Part shown: in pieces, positions 53,295-64,000 of the stretch | How the letters are laid out: each line of letters begins with the position of its first letter | Numbering within the stretch: the first letter of the stretch is position 1 | DNA from: Proteles cristata cristata | Lineage: Eukaryota; Chordata; Mammalia; Carnivora; Hyaenidae | Direction of reading: 5' to 3' | Assembly: GCA_017311185.1 (NCBI GenBank) | Contig: JAESUZ010003090.1 | Span: 310,001-374,000 of the forward strand | DNA length: 64,000 bases | The notes under the pieces: model-generated | Database searches by the model: none | Told to the model about the DNA's origin: nothing | Seen by the model: the letters and a program-made list of their open reading frames with translations, nothing else | Made by a program: the position numbers and the translations under genes

Positions 53295-54140
53295 TCCAGC
53301 TTTGGAGATAAGCAGTAACAAGTGTTGGGGAGGATGTGGAGAAAAGGAAACCCTTGTGCACTCTTGGTGGGAATGTACATTGGTGCAGCCACTGTGAAAA
53401 ACAGTATGTAAGTTTCTCAAAACATTAGAAATAGAACTACCCTATGATCCAGCAGTTCCATTTCTTTATCCCAAAGAAATGAAAACACTAATTCTAAAAA
53501 CTGCACAAACCCATATGTTTATTGTGCATTATTTATAATAGCTAAGATATGGAAGCAATCTAAGTGGCCATCGATGGATGAATGGATAAAGAAAATGTGG
53601 TTTATATGTACAATGGAATGTTATTCAGCTATAAAAAAAGAAGGAAGTTTTGCCACTTGCAACAACACAAATGGACGTTGAAGGCATTATGCTAAGTGAA
53701 ATAATTCAGTGAAAGACAAATACAGTATGATCTCACTCATGTGGAATAATAATAATAATAAAGAGCTCATGGATACAGAGAACAGATTGGTGGTTGCCAG
53801 ATGCGAGAGTAGGGAGGGTAGGGTGGGCAAGATGGGTGAAGGGGGTTAAAAAGTACAAACTTCTAGCTGTAAAATAAATGTCATGGGGATATAATGTACA
53901 ACATGGTGACTAGAATTACTAATATTGTTATTGCATATTTGAAAGTTACTTAAAGAGTAGATCTTAAAAGATATTATCACAAGAAAAATAATCCCATAAC
54001 TATGTATAGTGATGCACATTAACTAGACTTTAGTTTAACTGGAGATCATTTTGCAATATATACAAATACCAAATCATTGTGTTAAATGCCTGAAACTAAT
54101 ATAATGTCATATGTCAATTATATTTCAATAATAAAAAAAA
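53295..54140 (+). mobile_element. L1 3' end (L1MA/B type)
   Basis: Sense ORF2 end (TGGGAATGTACATTGGTGCA, 'CCTATGATCCAGCAGTTCC', 'AATGGATAAAGAAAATGTGG') and 3' UTR finishing at ATTTCAATAATAAAAAAAA. (AAT)n at about 53744-53760. No intact frame. Confidence 0.88.
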
Positions 54141-54147
54141 ATCTGTG

Positions 54148-54305
54148 GCCCTATGTAACTTGGGGTGTATTACTAAATCTCTATGCTTCACTTTTCTCAT
54201 CTATAAAGTAAGACTACTGTTGTGAGGATGAAAGGGGATAAAACATGTAAGACATTTGGAGACATGCCTAATACATATTAAATGTCCAATAAATATTAAC
54301 TATTA
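54148..54305 (+). repeat. MIR
   Basis: Sense MIR: 'TGTAACTTGGGGTGTATTAC', 'TTTTCTCATCTATAAAGTAA', 'GTTGTGAGGATGAAAGG', closing 'AATGTCCAATAAATATTAA'. Confidence 0.82.
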
Positions 54306-54559
54306 TGATGAGTTATATTAATTTGAAAACTTAATCCTGAATACCTGTGCTCTAAAGCAAATTCCCTTTTTGTGGGATTTTTTTTTTTCACCAGGCCTTC
54401 GTAGACATGGATTTCTTCTTCTTGCACCGTCCTTGATTTCTATTGAATTCCTTGTCAGGATTTTGCCATTAATTTCCCGTTTTCCTCTTCTAACTCTACA
54501 TTCTTCCTGAGCTCTAGTTATTATCATATGCTGCATGGTTCCCACAGCTGAAACTCAGT

Positions 54560-55240
54560 CTAAATTTTTTCACATACACTTCAGACTCCATTGGCCTTTC
54601 ACATCTGTCAAACAGCCAATCAATTGTGTCTCCAGTCTATCCACTTCTCTCATCCCCCTTGTCACAACCCGAGTTTGGGCCATTGTCTTTAATCTCAGCT
54701 ACTGCAGTAGCTTCTCATTCTTCAGCCTTCACTCTGTAGTTTTAGTAATATTTTTAAAGTGTGTAACTGTCATGAAATCCCCTGCTTAAATCTCTTCAAC
54801 GACTCTACTGTCTTCAAGGTAAAATACAAACTCCTAAGGTTCATTCGTGATCTGGCGCGTGGGCAGCCTTCCAGCCTCATCTTTTGTTCTTACTGTCTTC
54901 ACACTCTGAGGTCCAGACTTGCTGACTGAATCCACTCTGCCATTTGCCATTTCAGGGCTTTGGTACTTGCTGTTTCCTGTATTAGTTTCTACTCCTTGCC
55001 CTCACCTTTGCCCTGCCCTACTTCTTCTGCCTAATTCCTACTGATCCTACACATCTCGGCTCAAGTATCACTTCCTCTTAGAGAAATCTCCTTGATTCCC
55101 ATACTTGGGCTAAGGGTACCTCTTATGTGTTCTTTACAGGATCCCTTCTCATCATTGCACTTATTCACACTATGTTGTAATTCCCCATTTATTTATCTGT
55201 ATTACCTACTACAAGGAGATAGAAATAAAGCTTGATAAGG
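54560..55240 (+). repeat. L2 3' end
   Basis: Sense L2: 'TGGCCTTTCACATCTGTC', 'CAAGGTAAAATACAAACTCC', 'TTTCAGGGCTTTGGTAC', 'CTCGGCTCAAGTATCACTTC', 'CATTGCACTTATTCACAC'. The ORF at 54535-54789 is part of it. Confidence 0.82.
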
Positions 55241-55419
55241 ACAAGGTTTGTATAATCATTATCTATCAGACACTTCATTTGCATCTTCTGGGAACAGAAG
55301 TTATCTTTTCTGATAACTCATTCTCTTGTTAATGGAGGGTTTGGTAGATCTTTACATGACTTAGATCAAAGGTCCAAATGAGAGCAATCATTATAAAAGG
55401 CTGTGGTTGGACAATGATA

Positions 55420-55545
55420 AAGCATAATGGATGCTGGATTCAAATCCAGACTCGTACCCTTAATAGTGTGTGAACATTTTTGTGTTTTGCCTCTTCATCT
55501 GTAGGTTGTAAAATAGTACCTACCTTGTGATAGATTCACCTTGAA
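55420..55545 (+). repeat. MIR fragment
   Basis: 'GGATGCTGGATTCAAATCCAG ', 'TGCCTCTTCATCTGTAGG' and 'AATAGTACCTACCTTG' are sense MIR. Confidence 0.65.
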
Positions 55546-56977
55546 GCATGACGGCGAAGTTTTGTAAATCTAATCAGGTGGTGGTTACAGATGTAATTTT
55601 ATTGCTGGAACAGTTCAACACACCAGGCATGCAGCTGTTGATCTGAATCCTGTACCCCTTCCCCCTGTGTTTGTTAGCAAAACTGTCAGACGCAGATTGC
55701 TTTCAGTTAGTTGGGGCAACAGTATACCTTCACTATCCTACCTCAGGTGTGTATCAACTCTTCAGCCCTATGACATTATCTTGTTCCAAGAGACCTTAAT
55801 TGCCCTTCCATTCTGAATCACCCCGATTGATGATATCATGCTAATGATATCATGCTTTCTGATAAGCAGGAAGCAGCAGCTACACTAGATACATTAGAAA
55901 GATAGACGCATACAGCAGTGGGGAAATAGATTCCACAAATATTCAGGGCTTGCCATCTTGGTAAAATTTCTAGAGGCCCAGTGATCTGGGGCCCAGTGAG
56001 ATATCTCTTCCAAAGTGAAGAAAAAGTTGTTGCATGTGGCCCGCCCACCACTAAGAAAGAGATACAATATTGATTGGGCTTCTTTAGGTTTTTGAGGCAA
56101 CATACAACTCATTTGGGCAGGCAACTCTCACCAAGTTGCTGAGAAACCTGAGAGACTGCCAGTTTTGAGTGAGATGCCAAACAAGAGAAGGCTCTGCATC
56201 AGGTCCAGAATGCCATACAAATCACTCTACCACTTGGTCTATATAATAAAGCATATTCAGTGATACTTGAAGTGCCTCTGGCAGGTAGAGACTCTGTGTG
56301 GCAACTTTAGCAGGCTCCTATAGGTGAATCAAAGCCTATAGACAAAGCTTTACTATCCTCTGTAGACAAGTATTCTTTGAAAGAACAGTTTCTAGGTTGT
56401 GGAAACTGTAGTAGGTTTACTAAAGTTTTCTAGTAAGGTCGGGCCTTAGTAGGAACTGAATGATTGACCATGAGTCACCAAGTGACTGTGCAATGTAAGC
56501 TGCTCATCATGAACTGGATGGTGTCTAAGCCTCCAAGCCATAAAATTGGTCATTCACTGGAATAAAATGTGTTGTTTCATTATTAAATGGAAGCAATATA
56601 TATGAGGTCAGGCTCAAGCAAGTCCAGAAAGTAGACATAAGTTACAGAAGTAAATGGCACATGTTCCCACAGTCCATGCTCCTTCCACATTGCCTTTTCC
56701 CTCTTAACCTGAATCTGTGGTCTCCTGGGGAGTTCCCTATAACAAGTTGACTGAGGAGGAAAATTTCCAGACCTGGTTTAAAGATGAGCCTGTATAATAT
56801 GCTGGTGCTACCCCAAAGTAGATGGTTGTAGCAGTGTAGGCCTGCTAACATGGGTGGCTTCGAAGGGTAAGAGAGGAGGAAATCCTCTCAGTTGGCAGAA
56901 GTCTGAATCTGTATTGACATATGGGTAGTGGCTAATAGTTTTGTTGGGTGGTCAAGGCTTAGAAGGGCCATGATTGA

Positions 56978-57200
56978 GGGGCGCCTGGGTGGCTTAGTCG
57001 GTTAGGCGTCCGACTTTCGCTTAGGTCATGATCTCGCGGTTTGTGGGTTCGAGCCCCGCGTCGGGCTCTGTGCTGACTGCCAGCTCAGAGCCTGGAGCCT
57101 GTTTCAGAGTCTGTACCTCCCTCTCTCTCTGACCCTCCCCTGCTCAAGCTGTCTCTCTCTCTCCTAGAAATAAATAAAAATATTTAAAAAAAAAAAAAAA
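56978..57200 (+). mobile_element. young CAN-SINE with perfect target duplication
   Basis: Head GGGGCGCCTGGGTGGCTTAG, with GACTTTCGCTTAGGTC and CTCCTAGAAATAAATAAAAA. GAAGGGCCATGATTGA flanks it at 56962-56977 and 57201-57216 with no mismatch. It lies inside the ERVL remnant and looks the most recent insertion in the window. Confidence 0.96.
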
Positions 57201-58002
57201 GAAGGGCCATGATTGAAAAATTGTGATAAGGTTTGTGAGTAATCTCTGAATATGATCAGAGTGTTAAGATATTGCGTCCCATAGGAATGGTCACCAAACA
57301 GAAATCTCATCAGAAGAGGATATAAATAATCAGATGGATGAGGTGACCTGTTTGTGGACATCTGTTAACCTGTTTTCTCAGCCAGCCCTATCTTAGTCCA
57401 ATGGAAACCAAACAAAATTCTCCATGTAGGTTATTTATTAATGGGCTCAGCAACATAGACTTCCAATAATCACTGCTGAATGTCCAGCCTGCCAACAGCA
57501 GAGCAACACTGAGCATTCAATATGGCACCATTCTCTGAGAGCACCAGAAAGCCTCCTGGTAGAAGGTTGATTACAAAGGATCATGTCCATCATGGAAGGT
57601 ACAGAACTTTTTCTCAATGAAATAAGCACTTATTCTGAATACAAATTTACCTTCCTTATTCACCGTGCTTCTGCCAAAACCAAAATCCTGGGACTCAAGA
57701 ATGTTTTATTCACATGGTATTTTACAGAGCATTGCTTCTGATCAGGGAATTCACTGAAACTGAAGTGTGGCAATGGGCTTATACTCATGAAATTCACTTG
57801 TAATGTTGCCCATCACCTTAAAGCAACTTGCCTGAGAAAGTGGTGGCATGACCTTTTAGTAATAGTAACAACCTTTTAGACTTAGTTATGGTACCAACTG
57901 GGTGGAAACACTTTGCAAAGCTGAGGCAAGGCTTCCATGATATAATATGTGCTTTAAATCAGTGACCGATATACGTTGCTATTTTGCTAATAAGTCAGTT
58001 TT

Positions 58003-58223
58003 TTTTTAAATGTTTTTTTTTAATGTTTTTATTTATTTCTAGGAGAGAGAGAGACAGCGTGAACAGGGGAGGGTCAGAGAGAGAGGGGGTCACAGACTGA
58101 AACAGGCTCCAGGCTCTGAGCTGGCAGTCAGCACAGAGCCCGACGCGGGGCTCGAACCCACGAACCGCGAGATCATGACCTAAGCGAAAGTCGGACACTT
58201 AACCGACTAAGCCACCCAGGCCC
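58003..58223 (-). mobile_element. young CAN-SINE, first of a tandem pair
   Basis: Reverse copy with TTTCTAGGAGAGAGAG and AAGCGAAAGTCGG; the head is cut to CACCCAGGCCC, missing the GCG. Confidence 0.93.
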
Positions 58224-58231
58224 TAAGCCAG

Positions 58232-58449
58232 TTTTTTTTTTTTAATGTTTTATTTATTTCTAGGAGAGAGAGAGAGACAGCGCGAGCAGGGGAGGGTCAG
58301 AGAGAGAGGGAGTCACAGACTGAAACAGGCTCCAGGCTCTGAGCTGGCAGTCAGCACAGAGTCCGGCGCGGGGCTCGAACCCACGAACCGCGAGATCATG
58401 ACCTAAGCGAAAGTTGGACGCTTAACCGACTAAGCCACCCAGGCGCCCC
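58232..58449 (-). mobile_element. young CAN-SINE, second of a tandem pair
   Basis: Nearly identical reverse copy, head CAGGCGCCCC. TAAGTCAGTTTT, TAAGCCAGTTTT and TAATAGTCAGTTTT lie before, between and after the two copies. Confidence 0.94.
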
Positions 58450-58840
58450 ACTAATAGTCAGTTTTAATGGATCTAGGAATCAAGGGGTGGAGATGGGAGT
58501 GGTTCCTCTTACTGTTCCTTTTAGGGTCCACTAGCAAAATTTTTGCTTCCTATCTCCACTATTTTAGGCTCTGCTAGTCTAGAAGTCTTATTTCACAAGG
58601 GAGGAGTGTTTCTGCCAGGGAATACCTCAATGGTACTATTAATCTGGAAGTAAAGACTACCATTTGGCCATGCTGAGCTCCTCATGCCAATAAATCAACA
58701 GGAAAAGCAGAGGGTTATTAAACTGACCGGGAATATTTAATCCTGACTACTAAGGGAAAATTGGATTTTTCCTCAGAGAGGAGCTCTTAGAGGCCTGTGT
58801 GTCCCATGTATCAAGGCCAAGTCTGCTGGATTAGACCTGT

Positions 58841-59590
58841 ATGTAGTTAGGACTCTTACTAATTGCAAGGAATAGAATCCCAAATCAAAGCAGTATGGGG
58901 AAAACAAGGAATTTACTTATAGAGTTGTCTCCTGGAAGTCAAAGACAAGACTGCAGTTGGCCCTGAGGAATGAAGTAGAACCAGGCACTCAAATGGTGCC
59001 CCAGCTTTCCATATCCCATTTCTGCTTCTCTCTACACATCAGTTTCATTCTTTGTTCTTATTGTAGACCGATCGTCTCTGTTTTTCAGTTCACGTGGCTG
59101 AAAACACAGCTGTTAGTATTAGCAGCTTTAGCTACCTAGAGACTGATGTCTCTTTCCTGTTCTAGATGCAGACTTCCTGGGAGAAAAATTTGATTAGCAC
59201 AGCTGGGTTCAATGTTTGGGAAAGGAGGGTCATATTGTACTATGATGGCTTCTATGAAGATGTCATGGGTAGAGTTGGTTGGTTAGGACGTTGATAATGG
59301 GTGGGGAGGTGATTGTGAGAAAGTCTGTTCTCAGAAGAAAAAGAGGGATGCTAGGCTGACAAGTTATGAGTGTCTACTCCCAAGTAGTTCAATTTTTCTG
59401 CCTAATAATAATAGCAAAAATAAATGAACAAATCGATAATAATTGATATTTGTAGAGCTTATTGTGTGCTAGGCATAAAATATATATGGTATCTAGCACA
59501 ACACAGGGTTGTTATGAGGGTTTCATGAGCGTGTATATCTCTTATCTATATTCCTATATATCTATATGTCTATCTACATATCTTTACATT
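58841..59590. other. intergenic, no gene seen
   Basis: The part at 58855-59200 (ACTAATTGCAAGGAATAGAA; TTCACGTGGCTGAAAACAC) has the style of an old interspersed repeat that I cannot name. The rest is unique-looking. Confidence 0.4.
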
Positions 59591-59594
59591 TATA

Positions 59595-59730
59595 TCACAG
59601 TCTATAAGGTAAGTTCAAATTTTATCCCCATCTTACAAATGAGAAAAAGGAGACTTAAAGAGTCAAGTAACTAGTGCCAGTAAATAGTGTGCTGGTACTT
59701 AAACCCAGGCTTACTCGTTTCCAAGGGCTG
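59595..59730 (-). repeat. MIR
   Basis: Antisense core 'TATCCCCATCTTACAAATG', 'AAGAGTCAAGTAACTAG', 'CTGGTACTTAAACCCAGGC'. A possible extension upstream at 59445-59500 (GAGCTTATTGTGTGCTAGGC). Confidence 0.7.
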
Positions 59731-61585
59731 ATTTTGTGGCATGACACCCACAGCTAGTTCTCTAGCTTCTAGGCACCCAGTCTCACCGCAAACCTCAGGG
59801 TGCTGGATGGACCTTTGAAACCCTGCATAGATCTTGCTAATTACTTTTTTTGCCCTAAAATTTGTCCTTGGACTCCATGTGTCTGACTATGTGGGATCAA
59901 TTGACCCCAAACCTATGTTTTCTTATATGTAAAAATGGATCATGATGGGATTATGGAAGCTACCTGAGGGCAAATATTTTTGTCTATTGTTTTCACTGTT
60001 AACAGTGAAAACAGTGCTGGGCACTTGGTAACTTTTTGTTAAGTGAATGAATGAGACAAGATGGACCCACAAGGGTCCTGTTTGAGGGATACTAGGACAT
60101 TCTTGTCTTTTGGCTGTTAGGCTTTTGTGTGTGAGGTTAGGCAAGTGACAGGGAGATATGTGGAGGGGATTTTTAAGAAGGTATGTGTGGGGAGGGAGAG
60201 AGATGGAGAGAGAGGGGAGAGGAACTCTGCCCCAAAGGAGTCAGAGAGATGGAGAAGAGGGAGAAGACAACGAAGTGTCAGACTCAGATTTATTAGTGGT
60301 CTGCGATGTAAATGTTCCCTTTCTGTCCCCATTGGAATCTGGGGTAAAATCTGTACTACTCACTATTGCTGAAGTGGTGGATTAGCCAAGTGGTGGCCTT
60401 GAGGTAGAGTAATGATATAGGGCTGAGGGCACATGGGTTACCATTCAATGAGAGAAAGTGAGTGAAATCTCTGACCCAGCACCTGGTCCATGGCAGTCAC
60501 TCAGTGGATGTTTCTTTCCCTGAGAGCCCATGACCTTGGCTAACCTACTGCATCTATCTCCCCAAACACAGCACAGGGCTTGGCATGCAGAGACTTCTCA
60601 GAATGTCTGCCTTCCTGCCAAGCAGGTTTTCCAAGGGCTCTACTGGACAACATGACAAAGCGCTGAGATATGGAGACTTTTGTGCCATTTCACTCTATGT
60701 GGAGTTCCTGCACGCCCACGAGGCAGGGAGCATGGCTGACACACGCACACTCACAAAAGAAAACACTGCTTAGCCCGGCTGGGAGACCCCTGGGTAAGCG
60801 CTGATGTAATTTGTTTTCACAAAAACCATAACAAGCTTCTGAGTTAAGCTTTTGCTCAGCTGGCCTTTGCCAAAAACGACAGTTGCTTTGTGTCATTGCC
60901 TGTTGACAATAGTGTAGTCACACATTGTACCACAAAAAGCCAAAGCATTCCAGGGTAAAACGATTACAAGGGAGATGAGCTGCTCCAGAGGTCTGGAAGG
61001 ATCCTATTGGATGCCCAGCTAGTGCTGGCCCAGGGATTCTACTCCAGGTAGGGAAAGGAAATGACAAGTTCAGACCCCAGCAGATCTTGGGTGCAAATGC
61101 CCTCAGGGTTTCCATAGATATTTTAATCAGGATGAAACTTTCATTTGAATCAGAGGAATGCAAGCTCAGTATTTACATGTTTGCCTCTTCTCCCAGATTG
61201 TGATGCCTATAAAAGGGCAGAAACTCTGACTTGTTCCTTGTTCTACGCCTGTTGCTTAGCTTACATAAAGCCAGGCACAAAGAACACATTTGACGAAAAT
61301 TTGTGGGATGAGAAGTGGATGTAATGTCCTCCTTGGAGTCCTCTATTTTCAGGCTCTTCTTTATCCCCTTTCTTTGGCATGGGTCCCTGTTCACTGCAGG
61401 TGTCTCCTAAGAGCTTGTGTCCCTATGTTTCCTTTTCGTCCTGGAAACGGAAGTTCATTTTGAAGGCTGCTCTATTGTTTGTACTGCTTGTAATCCCAAA
61501 CTGAATGGAACCAATTTGTTGCACACTTGGCTGGTCTTCACACAGCATGTTTTTGTGATAGGTAACATTTCCTTTGAGACCAAGT
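59731..61585. other. intergenic with a 26-base palindrome, no gene seen
   Basis: A perfect palindrome sits at 59988-60013. A GA-rich strip lies at 60180-60260. Short ORFs (60127-60385, 60585-60773) have no recognisable family. Confidence 0.45.
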
Positions 61586-61587
61586 TT

Positions 61588-61740
61588 GGCCTGGTATAGT
61601 GGCAAGAACTAGAGCACTCGGTGCTGTTAGTGTTAAATTTCAGCTTTCCCACTTTCTTAGTTGTGTAATTCAGACAATTATTGGATTTCATGGAATCTCA
61701 GTTTCCTCTGTCCATAAAGTGGATACAAGAAGGTAAACTT
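61588..61740 (+). repeat. MIR
   Basis: Sense MIR: 'TGGTATAGTGGCAAGAACTA', 'CTTTCTTAGTTGTGTAATTC', 'CTCAGTTTCCTCTGTCCATA', 'AAGTGGATACAAG'. Confidence 0.75.
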
Positions 61741-61940
61741 GGCTGAGATCAAACATGAAGATTTTTTTGATTTCTTGATACATAGGGAGTACAAAAGAAT
61801 TGTCATTTGCAGTTCACAAGAAGGGTCATGCCTCTCAAATGGGGATCAAGATTCTTACTCTGAAATGGGTGGGTTTGGTATTCTGTGGCTCCAAGAAACT
61901 AAAATCGTTGGCAAAATTGTTTAAAATGTTGTCATCATAA

Positions 61941-62101
61941 AGGCCCCTGGATAGCTTAGTCTGTGGAGCATCTGACTCTTCATATCGGCACAGGTCTTAA
62001 TCCCAGGGTCACTGATGGAGCCCCGCTCAGCTTGCTCGCTCTCTCTCTTTCTCTCTCTCTCTCTCTCCCCCCTGTCTCATGCCAACTCTCTGTCAAATAA
62101 T
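61941..62101 (+). repeat. CAN-SINE, shortened
   Basis: Forward copy AGGCCCCTGGATAGCTTAGT ... (CT)n-rich ... CAAATAATAAAAAAAA; the segment between GAGCCCCGCTCAG and the CT tract is deleted. Confidence 0.82.
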
Positions 62102-62187
62102 AAAAAAAAGAAAAGAAAAGAAAGAAAAAGAAAAGAAAAGAAAAGAAAAGAAAAAAAAGAAAAAAAGAAAAGAAAAGAAAAGAAAAA
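62102..62187 (+). repeat. (AAAAG)n expanded SINE tail
   Basis: Imperfect AAAAG array grown from the tail of the preceding SINE. AATGTCATCGTA after it echoes AATGTTGTCATCATA before the SINE. Confidence 0.92.
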
Positions 62188-62983
62188 ATTTTTTAATGTC
62201 ATCGTATTAGGCAGCCTTAATCTCTTCAAATGGTTTCTTTGGAGCTGTGTTTATTTCCTAAGTATGTATTTAGACTGCCATCTGTCTATTTATTATTGCT
62301 TTTAGAAAATGGATGAGCCATGTTTCAATTAGTCAATCACAGACCTGAGACACTGAAGATGCCTAGAAGACTACCACCCAGTCATAAACTCATGTCAGAA
62401 GAGAGAATGTGAAAACGAACTTAGCTGGGCTCAGTGGGGCTCAGGCTTGGCTGGCCTGCAGTATCATATGAATGGTGTTCTTTGGTCAGAACGCTTGCTC
62501 TGATATTGTTTCAGAGTTGGGGTCTTCCCTGAAATGGACACTTCAGTTGTCTGGTGTCGTGGAACAAGATCAATCTTAAAGCAAGAAGTAAGGACAAAGG
62601 AGATGGGCCTTAGAGTGAAGTGTGGGGAAATAGCAGCCTCTTTTATCTGGACCTATTTGGGGAATCGAGAGTATTCCCACTGTGGGAGGCAGGCTGGCCC
62701 TTGCCCCACGGCAGCAGCAGAGGGGAGTGTAAAAGTCAAACTCGGGGCCTGGGAAATTGGAGCAATAATGCTGGGTTTTAAGTTTCTCTCTGTTGTAATT
62801 CTTTTCTCTTCTCTCTAAATCTGTGTTATCACAATGGGAAAATGGGGAAAGGGTCGGTACAGCTCATGCTGGGGCTGAACAGTGGGTTTAGGAAAGTCGT
62901 GCCGTAAGGGAAGCAGATTTCAGACCCACAAGTCCTGCATGTGTTACCAGGTAGCTGGCTAAGGTAGAAAGTACAGAAGAAAT
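62188..62983. other. intergenic, no gene seen
   Basis: Unique-looking sequence. The 94-codon ORF at 62534-62818 has no recognised domain. Confidence 0.45.
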
Positions 62984-63171
62984 GGGGGCATCTTGGTGGC
63001 TCAGTCTGTTGACTGCTCAGGTCATGATTGCATGGTTCTTGAGTTGGGCCCCACGTCTGGTTTGCTGCTGTCAGCCTGTCAGCACAGAGCCTGCTTCAGA
63101 TCATCTGCCCCCCTCTCTCTGCCCCTCTGCCATTGTGCTCTCCCCAAAATAAACCAATATTAAAAAAAAAG
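62984..63171 (+). repeat. CAN-SINE, internally deleted
   Basis: Forward copy GGGGGCATCTTGGTGGCTCAG ... AATAAACCAATATTAAAAAA. ACAGAAGAAATGGG / ACATAAGAAATGGG flank it. Confidence 0.87.
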
Positions 63172-64000
63172 AAAATACATAAGAAATGGGTGGCCTATGT
63201 AGGTATGCCACAGGGGAACTTGGTAAAAGCCTAGATTTTTGGAGGACTCAATAATTGGGGCATTAAAGTAGAAACCTGAGTTTACAAACTGTCAGTCTGT
63301 AGTATTGAGTTAGGATAGTGATGTCTACTTCATTCAGCTGTAAAGGGCTTGCTGTTGTAGCTGAGTTTTACTAAATGTAGCTACTGTCAATAATAGTGTA
63401 AGTTGAATTGATCGATCTCTGAGATGTCTTCTTGCTCAGAGATTCTAAGAGTCTAAGGCGTGCTGGAAGCATCAGTTGGAGCCCAGCCTGGCTTGAGTGT
63501 CCATCGGTTCTCCTGACCACATCCTCCTCGCGCATTGTTCTGTTTCTGTTCAACCTGCATGGAGTGTGGGGCAATGCTGGAATGTTTCAGAACATGTAGC
63601 CAGGGCAATGTTGTAATTCGTGAGGAGTCATTCTTAAGTGGAGAGAATCTTGTGCTTCAGATAGTCAGTCACATTCTTGGAAATTATGGTTCTGAAGTCT
63701 CCCTGGTTGCAGAAAAGCCAATTCCCGTTTATCTTGTGACATACTGAGATATTGTTTAAGCATTTCTTAAAAGCAGAAGAGACATTTCAGGAGGAGCATA
63801 AACAAAAATCTCAATCTCAAAATAGCAAAACAATATAAATCTTTCTTAAATTTTACACATGATCAGATCAGGCCATGCTATGGGACAAGGCCAAAGAGCC
63901 ATGTGGCAGACTGCATTTTCCAAAGATGGCCACACCACCATCTGTCCTGCCACATGTTGTTCCTATGATGATACTTTGACATACCTCCCTTTTTTTTTCT
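63172..64000. other. intergenic, no gene seen; possible LTR edge at end
   Basis: Unique-looking to about 63890. The last 100 bases (GCAGACTGCATTTTCCAAAG, GGCCACACCACCATCTG) have the style of an old MaLR-type LTR, cut by the window edge. Confidence 0.35.

Larger units (their letters stand above)
55690..58840 (+). pseudogene. ERVL endogenous retrovirus pol remnant (RT, RNase H, integrase)
   Basis: About 2.5 kb of old ERVL (class III) internal sequence in sense orientation, less the SINEs at 56978, 58003 and 58232. The reverse transcriptase palm is recognisable at about 55825-55845, where a frame reads I-D-D-I-M but the residue before IDD is no longer the expected Tyr; ATGATATCATGCT is duplicated in tandem just after. 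RNase H-like and then integrase-like text follow (about 57200-57900 and on to 58800). Stops and frameshifts occur throughout and no frame is long, so nothing can be made. No flanking MLT2-type LTR is seen on either side. Assignment rests on line-by-line resemblance to the ERVL internal consensus as I remember it. Confidence 0.75.

Noticed and set aside
21448..64000. exons of AMPD3 or another gene downstream of ADM
   Set aside because: I looked for recognisable coding exons on both strands and saw none. AMPD3 is expected beyond the right edge from the human gene order.

Overview
This is a mammalian nuclear genome window, almost certainly from a cat-family (feliform) carnivore. Dozens of tRNA-Lys-derived carnivore SINEs (CAN-SINE/SINEC type: GGGGCGCCTGGGTGGC head, pyrimidine-rich middle, AATAAA-rich tail) occur on both strands, including a young subfamily with many near-perfect target-site duplications. 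Carnivore-type L1 3' ends, L2, MIR, a CR1/L3-like piece, MaLR (MLT1) LTRs and an ERVL pol remnant make up most of the rest. Most open reading frames are chance ORFs or parts of repeats.

Two protein-coding loci are recognisable. On the minus strand the first coding exon of SBF2 (MTMR13) lies at 8322-8376 inside a CpG island; the rest of the gene runs off the left edge, so 1-8321 is SBF2 intron 1. On the plus strand the complete adrenomedullin gene ADM lies at about 18125-20440: TATA box, non-coding exon 1, three coding exons and poly(A) signal, encoding a 189-residue preprohormone with PAMP and adrenomedullin. The divergent SBF2-ADM order and the spacing of about 10 kb agree with my recollection of the human chromosome 11 arrangement, where AMPD3 lies further downstream, outside this window.

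Layout: 1-8321 SBF2 intron 1, rich in nested SINEs and L1; 7860-9300 SBF2 CpG-island promoter; 9300-15400 repeat-rich intergenic DNA (CR1-like, L1, L2, SINEs); 15400-18094 ADM upstream region; 18095-20440 ADM; 20450-21290 a second CpG-rich block just past the ADM poly(A) site; 21300-64000 a gene-poor stretch, with no recognised exon, made of SINEs, L1 (largest piece 48985-51385), MLT1 LTRs (30551, 44727), an ERVL pol fossil (about 55690-58840), L2, MIR and simple repeats.

I found no new biological system. The most useful observations are gene-level: an intron-3 stop in ADM that would give a PAMP-only product, a NAGNAG acceptor at ADM exon 4, upstream ORFs in the SBF2 leader, an unassigned CpG island behind ADM, and serial SINE insertions into the same target site. 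Exon edges are read by eye from splice consensus and the known ADM and SBF2 proteins; repeat edges are good to roughly 10-20 bases.
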